DNA of 64,000 nt from JAJPHF01 sp035293805 (GTDB lineage: Bacteria; Chloroflexota; UBA6077; JAJPHF01): positions 62,001-126,000 of the forward strand of contig DATGMD010000046.1 of the NCBI GenBank assembly GCA_035293805.1, given 5' to 3'. The notes under the pieces are model-generated. The model was not told the origin of the DNA, did no database searches, and was given only the letters and a program-made list of their open reading frames with translations. This document shows positions 42,928 to 51,647 of this stretch, piece after piece. The translations under genes were made by a program, and so were the position numbers. Every line of letters begins with the position of its first letter. Position 1 is the first letter of the stretch.

Positions 42928-43731
42928 TCACTGGCTCGGGGCGTTGGTGAACGGTGCGGTCGCCGGAGCGTCGGCGCTCAGGGTTGGCAGCGGCGACAAC
43001 CCCGGCGCGGGCGTCCCTTCCGGTGTCGCCGTGGCGGGCAGCGCCGTCGGCGTGGCCGTCGCCGGGGGCGTCGTCGCCGTTGCCAGGGCCGAGGGCGAGG
43101 GCAACGGCCGGCGGGTCGGCGTCGGCGCGGTGAAGTCACCCGGGCCGATGAGGACTGGCTGCATGGGCGTGATCAACTCGGTCGGCCGCCCCTGCGGGCG
43201 CGGTATCGGGGTGGTGGCGGGCATGGGGTTGTAGGGGATGCTCGGATCGTGGAGCAGGCGACTAAACAGCGCGCCAGCAAAACTACCATCCATCCGGAGG
43301 AGCCTGCCGGTCAGCATGTCGTAAGTGAAGCCGATGTAGCCGAGTTGCTGCCCGCTCTCCGGCCAGCCGAAGTTCCCACGGACGATAATCAGCGCCAGCA
43401 GCGGATCGTTGTCAGGGAAGAGGACGTCGGGTAATCCAAGGGGGCCGAACTGAGTAGCGAGTATCCTAGTCGCTAGGACGACCTCCGGGGTCCCACGGAC
43501 CACCGGGTAGTTGACCCGGACCTCTTCCAGCGCGCGGTCTACGAGCTGGTCCATCGAACCCGGCGTATAGGGGCGCAAGTAGGCGCCGAGGGTCGGGCTT
43601 GGCGTCGCCAGCGCCGTCGTGACCCCACTGGCCGCGCTGCCCGGCGGCGCCGGCTCCTGGGCCGGCGCCGCTGCCAGCAACGTCAGTACGAGTAGGCAGC
43701 CCGCGATGGCCGACGGGGCAGACGATAACAC
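42928..43731 (-). CDS. Secreted or anchored protein of unknown function, Pro/Thr-rich C-terminus
   Basis: A 267-residue protein starting at GTG 43731 with a signal peptide (IAGCLLVLTLLAAAPAQ). The middle (GAYLRPYTPGSMDQLVDRALEEVRVNYPVVRGTPEVVLATRIL) and NDPLLALIIVRGNFGWP are globular. The last ~90 residues are rich in proline, threonine and alanine with no repeats that I can name. GAGC in IAGC is not a good lipobox (followed by LLVL inside the hydrophobic core). It lies 14 bases after the stop of a solute-binding lipoprotein gene and is probably the last gene of that operon. No homologue recognised. Confidence 0.6.
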   Translation of the reverse strand: MLSSAPSAIAGCLLVLTLLAAAPAQEPAPPGSAASGVTTALATPSPTLGAYLRPYTPGSMDQLVDRALEEVRVNYPVVRGTPEVVLATRILATQFGPLGLPDVLFPDNDPLLALIIVRGNFGWPESGQQLGYIGFTYDMLTGRLLRMDGSFAGALFSRLLHDPSIPYNPMPATTPIPRPQGRPTELITPMQPVLIGPGDFTAPTPTRRPLPSPSALATATTPPATATPTALPATATPEGTPAPGLSPLPTLSADAPATAPFTNAPSQ

Positions 43732-43745
43732 TCCCCGATCGCCGG

Positions 43746-45383
43746 CTAGTGCACGCGGATGTCGCTGGCGAAGATGCGCAGGTCGGGGCGCGGCGCGTAG
43801 TCGATGTTCTTCGCCATGCCCCACAGCATGTTGATCGTCCACAGGAAGCAGGCCGGCGCCTCCTCGGTGATCAGGCTCATCTCGTCCGACAGCGCCTGCT
43901 TGCGCGCGTTCTCGTCGAACGACGCCCGCTCCTTCTGGAACAACGCGTCGAGCTGCGGGTTCGAGTAGCCGATGCGCGGCGACACGCCCGTCTCGAAGTA
44001 CTGCGAGAGCGCCGGGCCCGGGTCGTTCACCGAGCCGCGGCCCATGTAGTAGAACGGCGTGCGGCCCGCCTGCACGTCGGCCCACAGCGTCGGCCACTCG
44101 GGCGTCATCAGCTTGGCGCGGATGCCCACCGCGTTCATCTGCGCGGCCATCGCCTCGGCCGACTGCTTGTCCTGGATGTAGCGGCCCACCGGCGTGTAGA
44201 AGTCCACGTCCACGCCGTTCGGGTAGCCCGCCTCGGCCAGGAGCTGCTTGGCCTTCGCGGGGTCGTAGGTGTACCGCGGCTGGAGGTTCGGATTGTAGGC
44301 GTAGCTCGCGGGGCCGATCGGGCCGTCGAGGCGCTTGCCTTGCCCCTGGAGCACGCCCTGGATGATCCCGTCGCGGTCGATCGAGTAGCAGACCGCCTGG
44401 CGCACCAGCTTGTTGTCCCACGGCTTGGTCTTCGGCATCATCGCCAGGAACATGATCTCCTGCGAGTCGGTGCTGACCACCTTCGTGTTGGGCGCGCTGT
44501 TCACGCGGTCCACGAGGTGCGGCGGCAGGAACTCGGCGATCTGGATCTCGCCGTTCAGCAGCGCCGTGACCCGTACCTCGGTCTCGCGCATGATGCGGTA
44601 GACGACCTCGTCCGGCCCGTCCACCTTGCCGCCCCACCAGTTCGGGTTCTTGGCGATCACCAGCCGCTGGTTCGGCACCAGCTCCTTGAACATGTACGGC
44701 CCCGTGCCGATGGGCGGCTGCTGGTCGATCTGGTCGGGGCCGAACTTGTCGTACTGCGCCTTGCTGGTGATGATGAGCAGGTCCGCGAAGTAGCTCAGCA
44801 GCGAGGCCGTCGGCTCCTTGGTGGTCATGCGCACGGTGTAGTCGTCCGTCGCCTCCACGCTCGCCAGCGGCGCCGTGTTCTGCTTCTGCTTGCTGTCCCG
44901 GTCGTTCCGGATGCGGTTGATCGAGTGGACCACGTCGGCCGACGTGAAGGGCGAGCCATCCTGCCACTTCACGTCCTTGCGCAGGTGGAACACCCAGGTC
45001 GTCGGGTTCTCGACCTCCCAGCTTTCGGCCAGCTCCGGCTTGTAGGTGTTGGTCTGAGGGTCCATCGTCACCAGGCAGCCGAGCACCTCGCACCAGATGC
45101 CGTAGCCCAGCGAGATGCTGTCGGCGTAGGGGTTCTGCGACTCGATCGTCTCCGTGACGCCGATGGTCACCCGTGTCGGGCCGCTGCTGCTGGTCCCGCC
45201 GCCCGACGCCTGACTGGCGGGCGCCGCGTTGCTCGCCGCGCCGCTGCCCGCCGCGCCGCTTCCGGCCGTGTTGCTTGCCGCGGCGCCGCTGCTGCCCTGT
45301 GGGCGTGGCTGGGCCTGCTGGCAGCCCAGGGCGAACAGCGTGAGGCTGGCGACGAGCCCGAGGAGTCGCGCGTGCTTACCCAT
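43746..45383 (-). CDS. Solute-binding lipoprotein, family 5 (second copy)
   Basis: The 545-residue protein has a lipoprotein signal peptide (LFALGC, lipobox cysteine near residue 21), a serine/alanine/glycine-rich linker to about 70, and the family-5 fold: TTWVFHLRKDVKWQDGSPFTSADVV, PIGTGPYMFKEL, VRQAVCYSIDRDGII, YTYDPAKAKQLLAEAGYPNG and TPFYYMGRGSVNDPG. It is closely related to the lipoprotein encoded at 46593, with long shared stretches. The two flank a single permease gene, as if one were duplicated around it. AAGGAGGGG precedes the ATG. A peptide or peptide-like ligand is likely from the family and the neighbouring peptidase. Confidence 0.9.
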   Translation of the reverse strand: MGKHARLLGLVASLTLFALGCQQAQPRPQGSSGAAASNTAGSGAAGSGAASNAAPASQASGGGTSSSGPTRVTIGVTETIESQNPYADSISLGYGIWCEVLGCLVTMDPQTNTYKPELAESWEVENPTTWVFHLRKDVKWQDGSPFTSADVVHSINRIRNDRDSKQKQNTAPLASVEATDDYTVRMTTKEPTASLLSYFADLLIITSKAQYDKFGPDQIDQQPPIGTGPYMFKELVPNQRLVIAKNPNWWGGKVDGPDEVVYRIMRETEVRVTALLNGEIQIAEFLPPHLVDRVNSAPNTKVVSTDSQEIMFLAMMPKTKPWDNKLVRQAVCYSIDRDGIIQGVLQGQGKRLDGPIGPASYAYNPNLQPRYTYDPAKAKQLLAEAGYPNGVDVDFYTPVGRYIQDKQSAEAMAAQMNAVGIRAKLMTPEWPTLWADVQAGRTPFYYMGRGSVNDPGPALSQYFETGVSPRIGYSNPQLDALFQKERASFDENARKQALSDEMSLITEEAPACFLWTINMLWGMAKNIDYAPRPDLRIFASDIRVH

Positions 45384-45464
45384 GACCGTCCCCTCCTTGC
45401 GCTCGGCATCCCCCGGATGCCCGAGCGCCGCTGCGCCGCCACCCGAGTCGGCGGTGACGAAAGC

Positions 45465-46469
45465 CTACTGGAAGCGGATGCGTGGGTCAACTACCGCGTA
45501 GATGGCGTCGATCGCCAGGTTGATGGCAACGAACGCCACGGTATACACCAGTACGATGCCGGTTACCAGGGGGTAGTCGCGCGACGTGACGCCGGTGATG
45601 AGCAGGTTGCCCACCCCCGGCCAGGCGAACACCGTCTCCACGATGATCGAGCCGCTGAGCAGCGTGCCCAGCTCGAGCCCGACCACGGTGACGATGGGGA
45701 TGAGCGCGTTGCGCAGGACGTGGCGCCAGAGCACCACGCGATTCATCAGGCCCTTCGCGCGCGCCACCAGCACGTAGTCCTCGCGCGTGATCTCCAGCAC
45801 GGCCGAGCGGGTGATGCGCATGAGGATGCCGGCCAGCGCGCAGCCGAGCGTTACCGCCGGCAGGACGACGTGCTTGAAGGCGTCGGCCACGCCGGCCCAG
45901 TTGCCGGTGATGATACTGTCAATGAAGTAGAACCCCGTGACGGTCTGCCCCGCCACGCCGTACTCGCTGCGGCCTGCCGACGGGAACCAGTGGAGCACGC
46001 CGGCGAACAATAGAATTAACATAATGCCGAACCAGAAGTTCGGCATGCTGATGCCGAACAGGCCGAAGATCGTGCCTACGTTGTCGGTGGCCGAGTCGGG
46101 CCGGGCCCCGGCGAACACGCCCAGCGGGATAGCGATGAGCACGGCGATGAGCACGGCGAAGAACGCTAGCTCGATGGTGGCGGGCAGCCGCGAGCCGATC
46201 AGCTCGGTGACGGGCTGAGCGAAGCGGAACGAGCGCCCCAGGTTGCCCTGCACCGCGTTGCCCACGAAGTAGAGGTACTGGATCGCGAAGGGCTGGTCCA
46301 GCCCCCAGCGCGCCCGCGCCTCGGCGATGTCGGCGTCGGTGGCGTCTTCCGGCAGCAGCAGCGACGCCGGGTCGCCCGGCGCCAGGTGCAGCAGGCCGTA
46401 CACGAGCAGCGTCACGAGCAGCATCACGGGAATGGTGCCCACCAGCCGCTGGACCAGATACCGTGTCAT
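45465..46469 (-). CDS. ABC transporter permease, DppB/OppB type
   Basis: The 334-residue protein has six membrane helices and the DppB pattern: MTRYLVQRLVGTIPVMLLVTLLVYGLLHLAPGDP at the start, GLDQPFAIQYLYFVGNAVQGNLGRSF, and the EAA-like loop DYVLVARAKGLMNRVVLWRHVLRNALIPIVTVVG, ending with VDPRIRFQ. GGAGAGG precedes the ATG at 46469. A complete transporter also needs a DppC-type permease and one or two ATPases; none is in this window. It is flanked by two family-5 solute-binding lipoproteins. Confidence 0.92.
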   Translation of the reverse strand: MTRYLVQRLVGTIPVMLLVTLLVYGLLHLAPGDPASLLLPEDATDADIAEARARWGLDQPFAIQYLYFVGNAVQGNLGRSFRFAQPVTELIGSRLPATIELAFFAVLIAVLIAIPLGVFAGARPDSATDNVGTIFGLFGISMPNFWFGIMLILLFAGVLHWFPSAGRSEYGVAGQTVTGFYFIDSIITGNWAGVADAFKHVVLPAVTLGCALAGILMRITRSAVLEITREDYVLVARAKGLMNRVVLWRHVLRNALIPIVTVVGLELGTLLSGSIIVETVFAWPGVGNLLITGVTSRDYPLVTGIVLVYTVAFVAINLAIDAIYAVVDPRIRFQ

Positions 46470-46592
46470 GCCGGGCCTCTCCGTGGGGCCGGGGCGCGGG
46501 CCCCGGCCCCCTGATCGCCAATTAAGCAGCTGGTCGCGGCCGGCGGGTCGATGTGGCGCAGCCAAACCGACCCGGCAGTCCCGGCCACCAAA

Positions 46593-48227
46593 TTACTTCA
46601 GCTTCATGTCCCAGGCGTAGACGTACTCGTCGCCGCGGGCCTTGAAGTCCAGGCGGTTGCTCACGCCGTAGGTGTCCTCGTACTGGAGCAGGAATACCAT
46701 CGGCGCCAGCTCCATGATGCGCGACATCGTCTTGTGCAGCAGGTCCACGCGCTTGGCGGGGTCGAACTCGCGCGCCGCGGCCACCAGATCGGCGTCGACC
46801 TCGGGGTCGGAGAAGTTCACTCGCGGCGTGACCCCCGTCTTGAAGTACTGCTCCAGGTACTCGCCCGGGTCCTCGACGGCGCCGCGGCCGAGCAGGTAGA
46901 ACGGCGACCGGCCGGCTTGGATGTCCGGCCAGATCTTGCCCCACTCGGGCGTCGTCAGCTTGGCCCGAATGCCCACCTGCCCGAGCATGCTCACGATCGC
47001 CTCGGCGATCTCCTTGTCCTTCAGGTAGCGGCCGCTCGGCGACTGCAGCTCGACGTCCACGCCGTTCGGGAAGCCGGCCTCGGCCAGGAGCTGCTTGGCC
47101 TTCGCGGGATCGTAGGTGTACTGCGGCTGGAGGTTCGGGTCGTAGGCGTACATGCCCGGCCCGATCGGCGTCTTCAGCACGCTCGCGCGGCCGTTCAAGA
47201 TGCCCTTGACGATGCCTTCCTTGTCGATCGCGTAGTTCACGGCCTGGCGCAGCTTCACGTTGTCCCACGGCTTGTAGGCGCTGTTCATGCCCAGGAACAT
47301 CAGCCGCGTGCCGGGCGCCGACGAGATGTGCGTCTTGCCCGAGTTCGCCACCTGGTCCACGAGCTGCGGCGGCACGTTCGGGATGACGTCCACCTCGCCG
47401 TTCTGCAAGGCCGTCACGGCTGCCTGGGGCTCCTTCATGAAGCGGACGACCAGCTCGTCGAAGGTGGCCTTGTGCTCGCTGCCCCAGTAGTTCGGGTTCT
47501 TCTCCAGCACGACGCGCTGGCCGGGCACGTACTCCTTGAACAGCCAGGGGCCCGTGCCGATCGGGTGCTTGTCGGCCTCCTCGCTGGAGCCGTACTTGTC
47601 GTAGACCGCCTTGCTGGTGATCATGCGGTTGTTCAGGCGGAAGATGAGCGCCGCGTCCGGCTCCTTCGTGTGCAGGCGCACCGTGTACTTGTCCGGGGCG
47701 TCGATGCCGTCCACGTTGCTGAACGTCGAGCGCTGCGCGCTCATCGGGTCGTCCCGCATGCGCTTGTACGAGTGGACCACGTCGTCGGCCGTAAAGTCGC
47801 CGCCGTCGTGGAACTTGACGCCCTGGCGCAGGATAAAGACCCAGGTGTTCGGGTCCGGATTGGTCCACGAGGTGGCGAGCAGCGGCTCGTTCTGGCTCGT
47901 CGCCTCGTTGAACCAGATGAGCGGCTCGAACACGTGCATCCACATGCCATACGTGGGGCTCGCGCTGTCGCCGTAGGGGCTGATCGAGACGACCTCGCTG
48001 CCCAGCACCTCGGTCACGCGGCTCGGGCCGCCGCTCTGGCTGCTGCCGCCCGCCTGGGCGCCGCTCGCGGCCGGCGCCTCGCCGCCGCTTGCCGCCGGCG
48101 CGTTGCCGCCCGGCGCGGTCCCGATGCTCGGCTTCGGCTGCGCCGGCGCGCAGGCGACGGCCAGCAGCAACGCCGCCACCACCAGCCGCACGGGGCCATG
48201 AATCATCGCGCTACGAAGCGCACGCAT
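46593..48227 (-). CDS. Solute-binding lipoprotein, family 5 (first copy)
   Basis: A 544-residue lipoprotein: hydrophobic signal segment with lipobox LAVAC near residue 26, a linker, then WVFILRQGVKFHDGGDFTADDVVHSYKRMRDD, PIGTGPWLFKEYVPGQR, LRQAVNYAIDKEGIV, YTYDPAKAKQLLAEAGFPNG and PFYLLGRGAVEDPGEY. Many segments are nearly identical to the protein at 43746. The ATG at 48227 follows GGAGGC nine bases upstream. A promoter (TTGACG-N17-GATGAT) overlaps the stop codon of the amidohydrolase gene before it, so this gene can be expressed apart from the hydrolases. Confidence 0.9.
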   Translation of the reverse strand: MRALRSAMIHGPVRLVVAALLLAVACAPAQPKPSIGTAPGGNAPAASGGEAPAASGAQAGGSSQSGGPSRVTEVLGSEVVSISPYGDSASPTYGMWMHVFEPLIWFNEATSQNEPLLATSWTNPDPNTWVFILRQGVKFHDGGDFTADDVVHSYKRMRDDPMSAQRSTFSNVDGIDAPDKYTVRLHTKEPDAALIFRLNNRMITSKAVYDKYGSSEEADKHPIGTGPWLFKEYVPGQRVVLEKNPNYWGSEHKATFDELVVRFMKEPQAAVTALQNGEVDVIPNVPPQLVDQVANSGKTHISSAPGTRLMFLGMNSAYKPWDNVKLRQAVNYAIDKEGIVKGILNGRASVLKTPIGPGMYAYDPNLQPQYTYDPAKAKQLLAEAGFPNGVDVELQSPSGRYLKDKEIAEAIVSMLGQVGIRAKLTTPEWGKIWPDIQAGRSPFYLLGRGAVEDPGEYLEQYFKTGVTPRVNFSDPEVDADLVAAAREFDPAKRVDLLHKTMSRIMELAPMVFLLQYEDTYGVSNRLDFKARGDEYVYAWDMKLK

Positions 48228-48272
48228 CGCGTTCTGCCTCCATCCACCGCTGCCTGGGCTACGGATGCGCTA

Positions 48273-48301
48273 ATCATCACACGGCGCTGGAAGCGCGTCA
48301 A
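48273..48301 (-). promoter_or_regulatory. Promoter for the solute-binding/permease genes
   Basis: Minus-strand TTGACG (48296-48301), 17-bp spacer, GATGAT (48273-48278), overlapping the stop of the preceding gene. Confidence 0.45.
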
Positions 48302-50034
48302 TGAATGCAGGCGCAGCCGCAGCTGCCGCTGGCGACCGTCACGCGGCGCACTGGCGCCTTGCCGTCCGTGGCGCTGTCGCGCGTGTACACCACCTTGCCG
48401 CCCGAGATCGTGAGGTCGATCGGCAGGTGGTGGAAGCGCTCGGGCGGGAAGCTGAACGGATCGTCGCCCAGCACCGTCACGTCGGCCAGCTTGCCGACCT
48501 CCAGGCTGCCCAGCTCGTGCTCGCGGAAGGCCGTGTAGGCGGCGTTGATCGTCTGGCTGCGGAGCGCCTCGGTCCTCGTCAGCGCCTCCTCGCCGCTCAG
48601 CTTCACGCCGTTCAGCGTCTCGTGCGCCACGGCGGTGCCCAGGTCGCGCAGCGGGTCCACGGGGTAGTAGCCCGGCGCGTCCGAGCCGAAGCTGAGCGGG
48701 AAACCCTGGTCCCACAGCGTGCGGAAGGGGAAGCCGTGCTCGGTCACGCGGCGGCCCAGCATCTCGATCAGCGGGTCGCCCATGAAGTAGAGGAACGGCG
48801 GGTTGGCGAGCGGCAGGATCTGGAGCGCCTTGGCGCGAGCGATGCGCTCGGGCGTCATCATCCAGTTGCCCATGTGCTCGACGCGGTGGCGGTGGTCGGT
48901 GCGCGGGAACTTGTGCTGCGCCTTCTCGTAGGCCTCCAGGATCATGTCGAGCGCGACGTCGCCGATGGCGTGCGTGCAGATGCGCATGCCCTGCCGGTGG
49001 TAGCGCTCCACCGTGTCGTCCAGCTCGTCCTGCTTGATGCGGATGAGCCCCGGGTGGCGCTCGCCGTCGATCACCAGCTCGTCGCTGAAGGCGGCGTTCT
49101 TGCCGGTGAAGCCGCCGTCGATGCTCATCTTGATGCCGCCGACCTGCAGCCACTCCGAGCCGAAGCCCTGGATGAAGCCCGTGTCCAGCAGGCTCCACTT
49201 CTCGAACGCCGACTCGATGACGCGGATCAGCATCGACACGCGCACCGGCAGGCGGCCCTGCCGGGCGAGGAGCTGGTAGGCCAGCACCTCTTCCTTGCTG
49301 ATGATGATGTCGTGGATGCCTGTCACGCCGCGGCGCAGGCAGTGCTCCAGCTCGATGGCGATGCGCTCGGCCAGCTCGACCGGCTCGACGCCCGAGTCCT
49401 TCGCCTTGATGAGGAACTGCGCCCGCTCGCGGAACACGCCCGTCGGCTCGCCGGTGTTCAGGTCCTTCACGACCGTGCCGCCCTGCGGGTTCGGCGTGTC
49501 GCCGGTGATGCCGCGCTCCTTGATCGCCAGCGAGTTCGTGACGATCACGTGGGCGCCGAACGAGATCCAGCAGGGATTGTTCGGCGCCGCCGCGTCTAGC
49601 TCCGCCTTCGTCGGCAGGCGCCCCTCGCCCAGGCGGAAGTCCTGGAGCGGGCTGCCGCGCCCGACGACCCACTGGCCGGGCGGCGTGTTCTGCGCCTGCT
49701 CGCGCAGCCGGTCGAGGATGTCCGGGACCGTCCTAATCGACGGGTCGTAGAAGTCGCGGCACTCGGCGGCGTTCACCGCGCGGCCCGCGTCGCTCGCCAG
49801 GTGGACGTGGCAGTCGGTCAGGCCCGGCAGCGTCGGCCGCCCGTCGAGGTCGATCACCTCCGTGCCGTCGCCCGCTAGCCGCAGCACATCGTCGTCCGCG
49901 CCGACCGCCAGAATCCGGCCGTCGCGGATCGCCACCGCCTGCGCCACGCTGTTCTGCGCATCCATCGTCAGCACGCGCCCACCTGTCAACACCAGGTCCG
50001 GCGCCAGTCTTCCTCGCTCCGCCATTGTCGCCAC
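48298..50034 (-). CDS. Amidohydrolase-3 (YtcJ-like) family protein with cysteine-rich tail
   Basis: The 578-residue enzyme has the small beta domain of YtcJ-type hydrolases (LVLTGGRVLTMD, QAVAIRDGRILAVG) and a metal-binding TIM barrel: HxH in LTDCHVHLASD, HDIIIS, GGIKMSIDGGFTGKNA, CTHAIGDVALD, HRHRVEHMGNWMM and SFGSDAPGYYPVDPLRDLG. It is closely similar to the protein at 51648. The C-terminus differs: it ends SGSCGCACIH, three cysteines and a histidine that could hold a metal. GAGGA precedes the GTG at 50034 at six bases; an ATG three codons later is possible. With an M20 peptidase and peptide-binding lipoproteins it forms a uptake-and-degradation block. Substrate unknown. Confidence 0.85.
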   Translation of the reverse strand: MATMAERGRLAPDLVLTGGRVLTMDAQNSVAQAVAIRDGRILAVGADDDVLRLAGDGTEVIDLDGRPTLPGLTDCHVHLASDAGRAVNAAECRDFYDPSIRTVPDILDRLREQAQNTPPGQWVVGRGSPLQDFRLGEGRLPTKAELDAAAPNNPCWISFGAHVIVTNSLAIKERGITGDTPNPQGGTVVKDLNTGEPTGVFRERAQFLIKAKDSGVEPVELAERIAIELEHCLRRGVTGIHDIIISKEEVLAYQLLARQGRLPVRVSMLIRVIESAFEKWSLLDTGFIQGFGSEWLQVGGIKMSIDGGFTGKNAAFSDELVIDGERHPGLIRIKQDELDDTVERYHRQGMRICTHAIGDVALDMILEAYEKAQHKFPRTDHRHRVEHMGNWMMTPERIARAKALQILPLANPPFLYFMGDPLIEMLGRRVTEHGFPFRTLWDQGFPLSFGSDAPGYYPVDPLRDLGTAVAHETLNGVKLSGEEALTRTEALRSQTINAAYTAFREHELGSLEVGKLADVTVLGDDPFSFPPERFHHLPIDLTISGGKVVYTRDSATDGKAPVRRVTVASGSCGCACIH

Positions 50035-50078
50035 CCTTCTTCCTCACGGCTTGCCGGCGTGTTAGGCGGCCGGGGCGA

Positions 50079-50112
50079 CGTAGGGGCGGGTCTCGTGCCC
50101 GCCCGCGGCCGC
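50079..50112 (-). repeat. REP-like palindromic repeat, copy 3
   Basis: CGTAGGGGCGGGTCTCGTGC followed by CCGCCCGCGGCC in the gap between amidohydrolase and peptidase genes. Same family as 2798 and 42755. Confidence 0.75.
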
Positions 50113-50173
50113 TAGGCCGCCATTCCGGCGTGGCCTGATCGCTTCATCAACCTGCAACCGCTTCAGCTCCCGC

Positions 50174-51481
50174 CTACCTGAGTAGCAGCAAACACATCAG
50201 CGCGTAGATCTTCACGTTCTGGATCAAGTCCTCGATGCCGCACCACTCGTTCGGCCGGTGGCCGGAGTCGTTGCCCATCGAGAAGTTCACGATCGGCACG
50301 CCCGCGTCGAGCAGGATCCAGCGCGAGTCGCTGGTCGCCTCCATGCCCTCGGGGCGCGGGTCGACGCCCGTGACCTCCTGAACGGCGCGGCTCATCCAGC
50401 GCACCAGCGGCTCCTCGGGCTGCACGAACGACGGCCGCGCCAGGTTCGTCAGCTCCACGTCCACGTCGCCGATGCCGGGATCGCGCGCCCGCGCCTCGGC
50501 CAGCACGTCGCGCACGCGGCCCAGCACCGTCTCGTGCGTCATGCCCGGCGGGTAGCGCACGTCCACGGTGATCGAGCAGCGGTCGGGCACCACGTTTACC
50601 TTGAAGCCGCCCTGGATGACGTTCACGCTCGCCACCGGCGGGCTGGCGACGACCGGATGCGGCTCCCAGCTGGGGAAGCTCAGGTCCTCGATGATCGGCG
50701 CCAGGCGGCACATGCTGAGGATGGCGTTCACGCCGCGCGTCTTCGCCGCCGTGTGCGAGGTGCGGCCGCGCGTGGTGAGCTTCAGGTTCACCCAGCCCTT
50801 GTGCCCGATGGTCACGCGGTTCGGGTAGCCCTCGCCGTAGATCGCGTAGTCGGCGTGGATTAGATCGCGGTCGATCAGCTGCGCGATGCCCAGGTGGCCG
50901 CCCATCTCCTCGTCGGCCACGGCGGCGATCTGCGCCTCGCCCCGCACCGGCGCCCCCGCGTCTTGCAGCGCCCGCAGCGCTTGCAGCGCCGCGGCCAGGC
51001 CCAGCTTGCAGTCCTTCGCCCCGCGCCCCCAGATGCGCCCATCCGCGATCTCGGCCGAGAACGGCGGGTACGTCCACTCGCTCGGGTCGCCCACCGGCAC
51101 CGTGTCGATGTGCGCGTAGAACAGCAGCGACGGGCCGTCGGCGAACCGCAGCTTGCCGAGCGCGTTGCCGCGGCGCGGCGCCGTCTCGACCTCCTCCACG
51201 GCCATGCCCAGCGCCCGCATCGCGCGCGCCGAGTAGGCGGCCATCTCAAGCTCGTAGCCCTCGCTCGGGTTCACGCTCGGAATGCGCACCATCTCGCGCA
51301 GCAGCTCGATCGTCTGCTCGCGCTGCTGGTCGATCACCGCGAACACCGCGCGCCGCGCCTCCTCGACCTCACGCAGCCGCGCCGTGATTGCCGCCTCCGT
51401 CTCGGCCAGCGGCGGGATCGGCGGCACCGCCCGCGTCCACTGCCGGTCCAGCTCGATCAGCCGCGCCTGTAGTTCGTCCAT
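50174..51481 (-). CDS. M20 family metallopeptidase (ArgE/DapE/CPG2-like)
   Basis: The 435-residue enzyme has an M20 catalytic domain interrupted by the dimerisation/lid domain. Zinc ligands and catalytic residues are seen in FYAHIDTVP, WGRGAKDCKLG, AVADEEMGG, GEGYPN and, near the end, NDSGHRPNEW. The lid domain runs from about 235 to 345 (GWVNLKLTTRGRTSHTAAKTRGVNA, VVPDRCSITVDVRYPPGM). A 65-residue N-terminal helical region (EARRAVFAVIDQQREQTIELLREMVRIPSVNP) leads in. Relatives remove acyl groups or C-terminal residues from amino acids and dipeptides. Its start codon directly follows a 7-bp repeat array that provides only a weak GAG ribosome site. Confidence 0.88.
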   Translation of the reverse strand: MDELQARLIELDRQWTRAVPPIPPLAETEAAITARLREVEEARRAVFAVIDQQREQTIELLREMVRIPSVNPSEGYELEMAAYSARAMRALGMAVEEVETAPRRGNALGKLRFADGPSLLFYAHIDTVPVGDPSEWTYPPFSAEIADGRIWGRGAKDCKLGLAAALQALRALQDAGAPVRGEAQIAAVADEEMGGHLGIAQLIDRDLIHADYAIYGEGYPNRVTIGHKGWVNLKLTTRGRTSHTAAKTRGVNAILSMCRLAPIIEDLSFPSWEPHPVVASPPVASVNVIQGGFKVNVVPDRCSITVDVRYPPGMTHETVLGRVRDVLAEARARDPGIGDVDVELTNLARPSFVQPEEPLVRWMSRAVQEVTGVDPRPEGMEATSDSRWILLDAGVPIVNFSMGNDSGHRPNEWCGIEDLIQNVKIYALMCLLLLR

Positions 51482-51485
51482 ATCT

Positions 51486-51645
51486 AGCTCTCAGCTCTCA
51501 GCCTTCAGCGGTCAGCCTTCGGCGGTCAGCGGTCAGCCATTCGGTCGCGGGCACGAGCGGCCGTGTGTCGCCATAGCTCAGCGACAACAGCCGGGAAGAT
51601 GAGTCGCTCGTTGCGCCCCTGTCTGCTGATGGCTGACCGCTGACA
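51486..51645. repeat. Inverted pair of heptamer arrays, locus 1
   Basis: Eight AGCNNTC-type units at 51486-51541 face three GCTGANN units at 51625-51645, the reverse complements, around ~83 bases of unique sequence. The block fills the gap between the peptidase and an amidohydrolase gene. Confidence 0.85.
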
Positions 51646-51647
51646 AC

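Noticed and set aside
43732..45093. Extension of the secreted-protein frame upstream of 43731
   Set aside because: Shadow of the solute-binding lipoprotein gene; a signal peptide begins at 43731.
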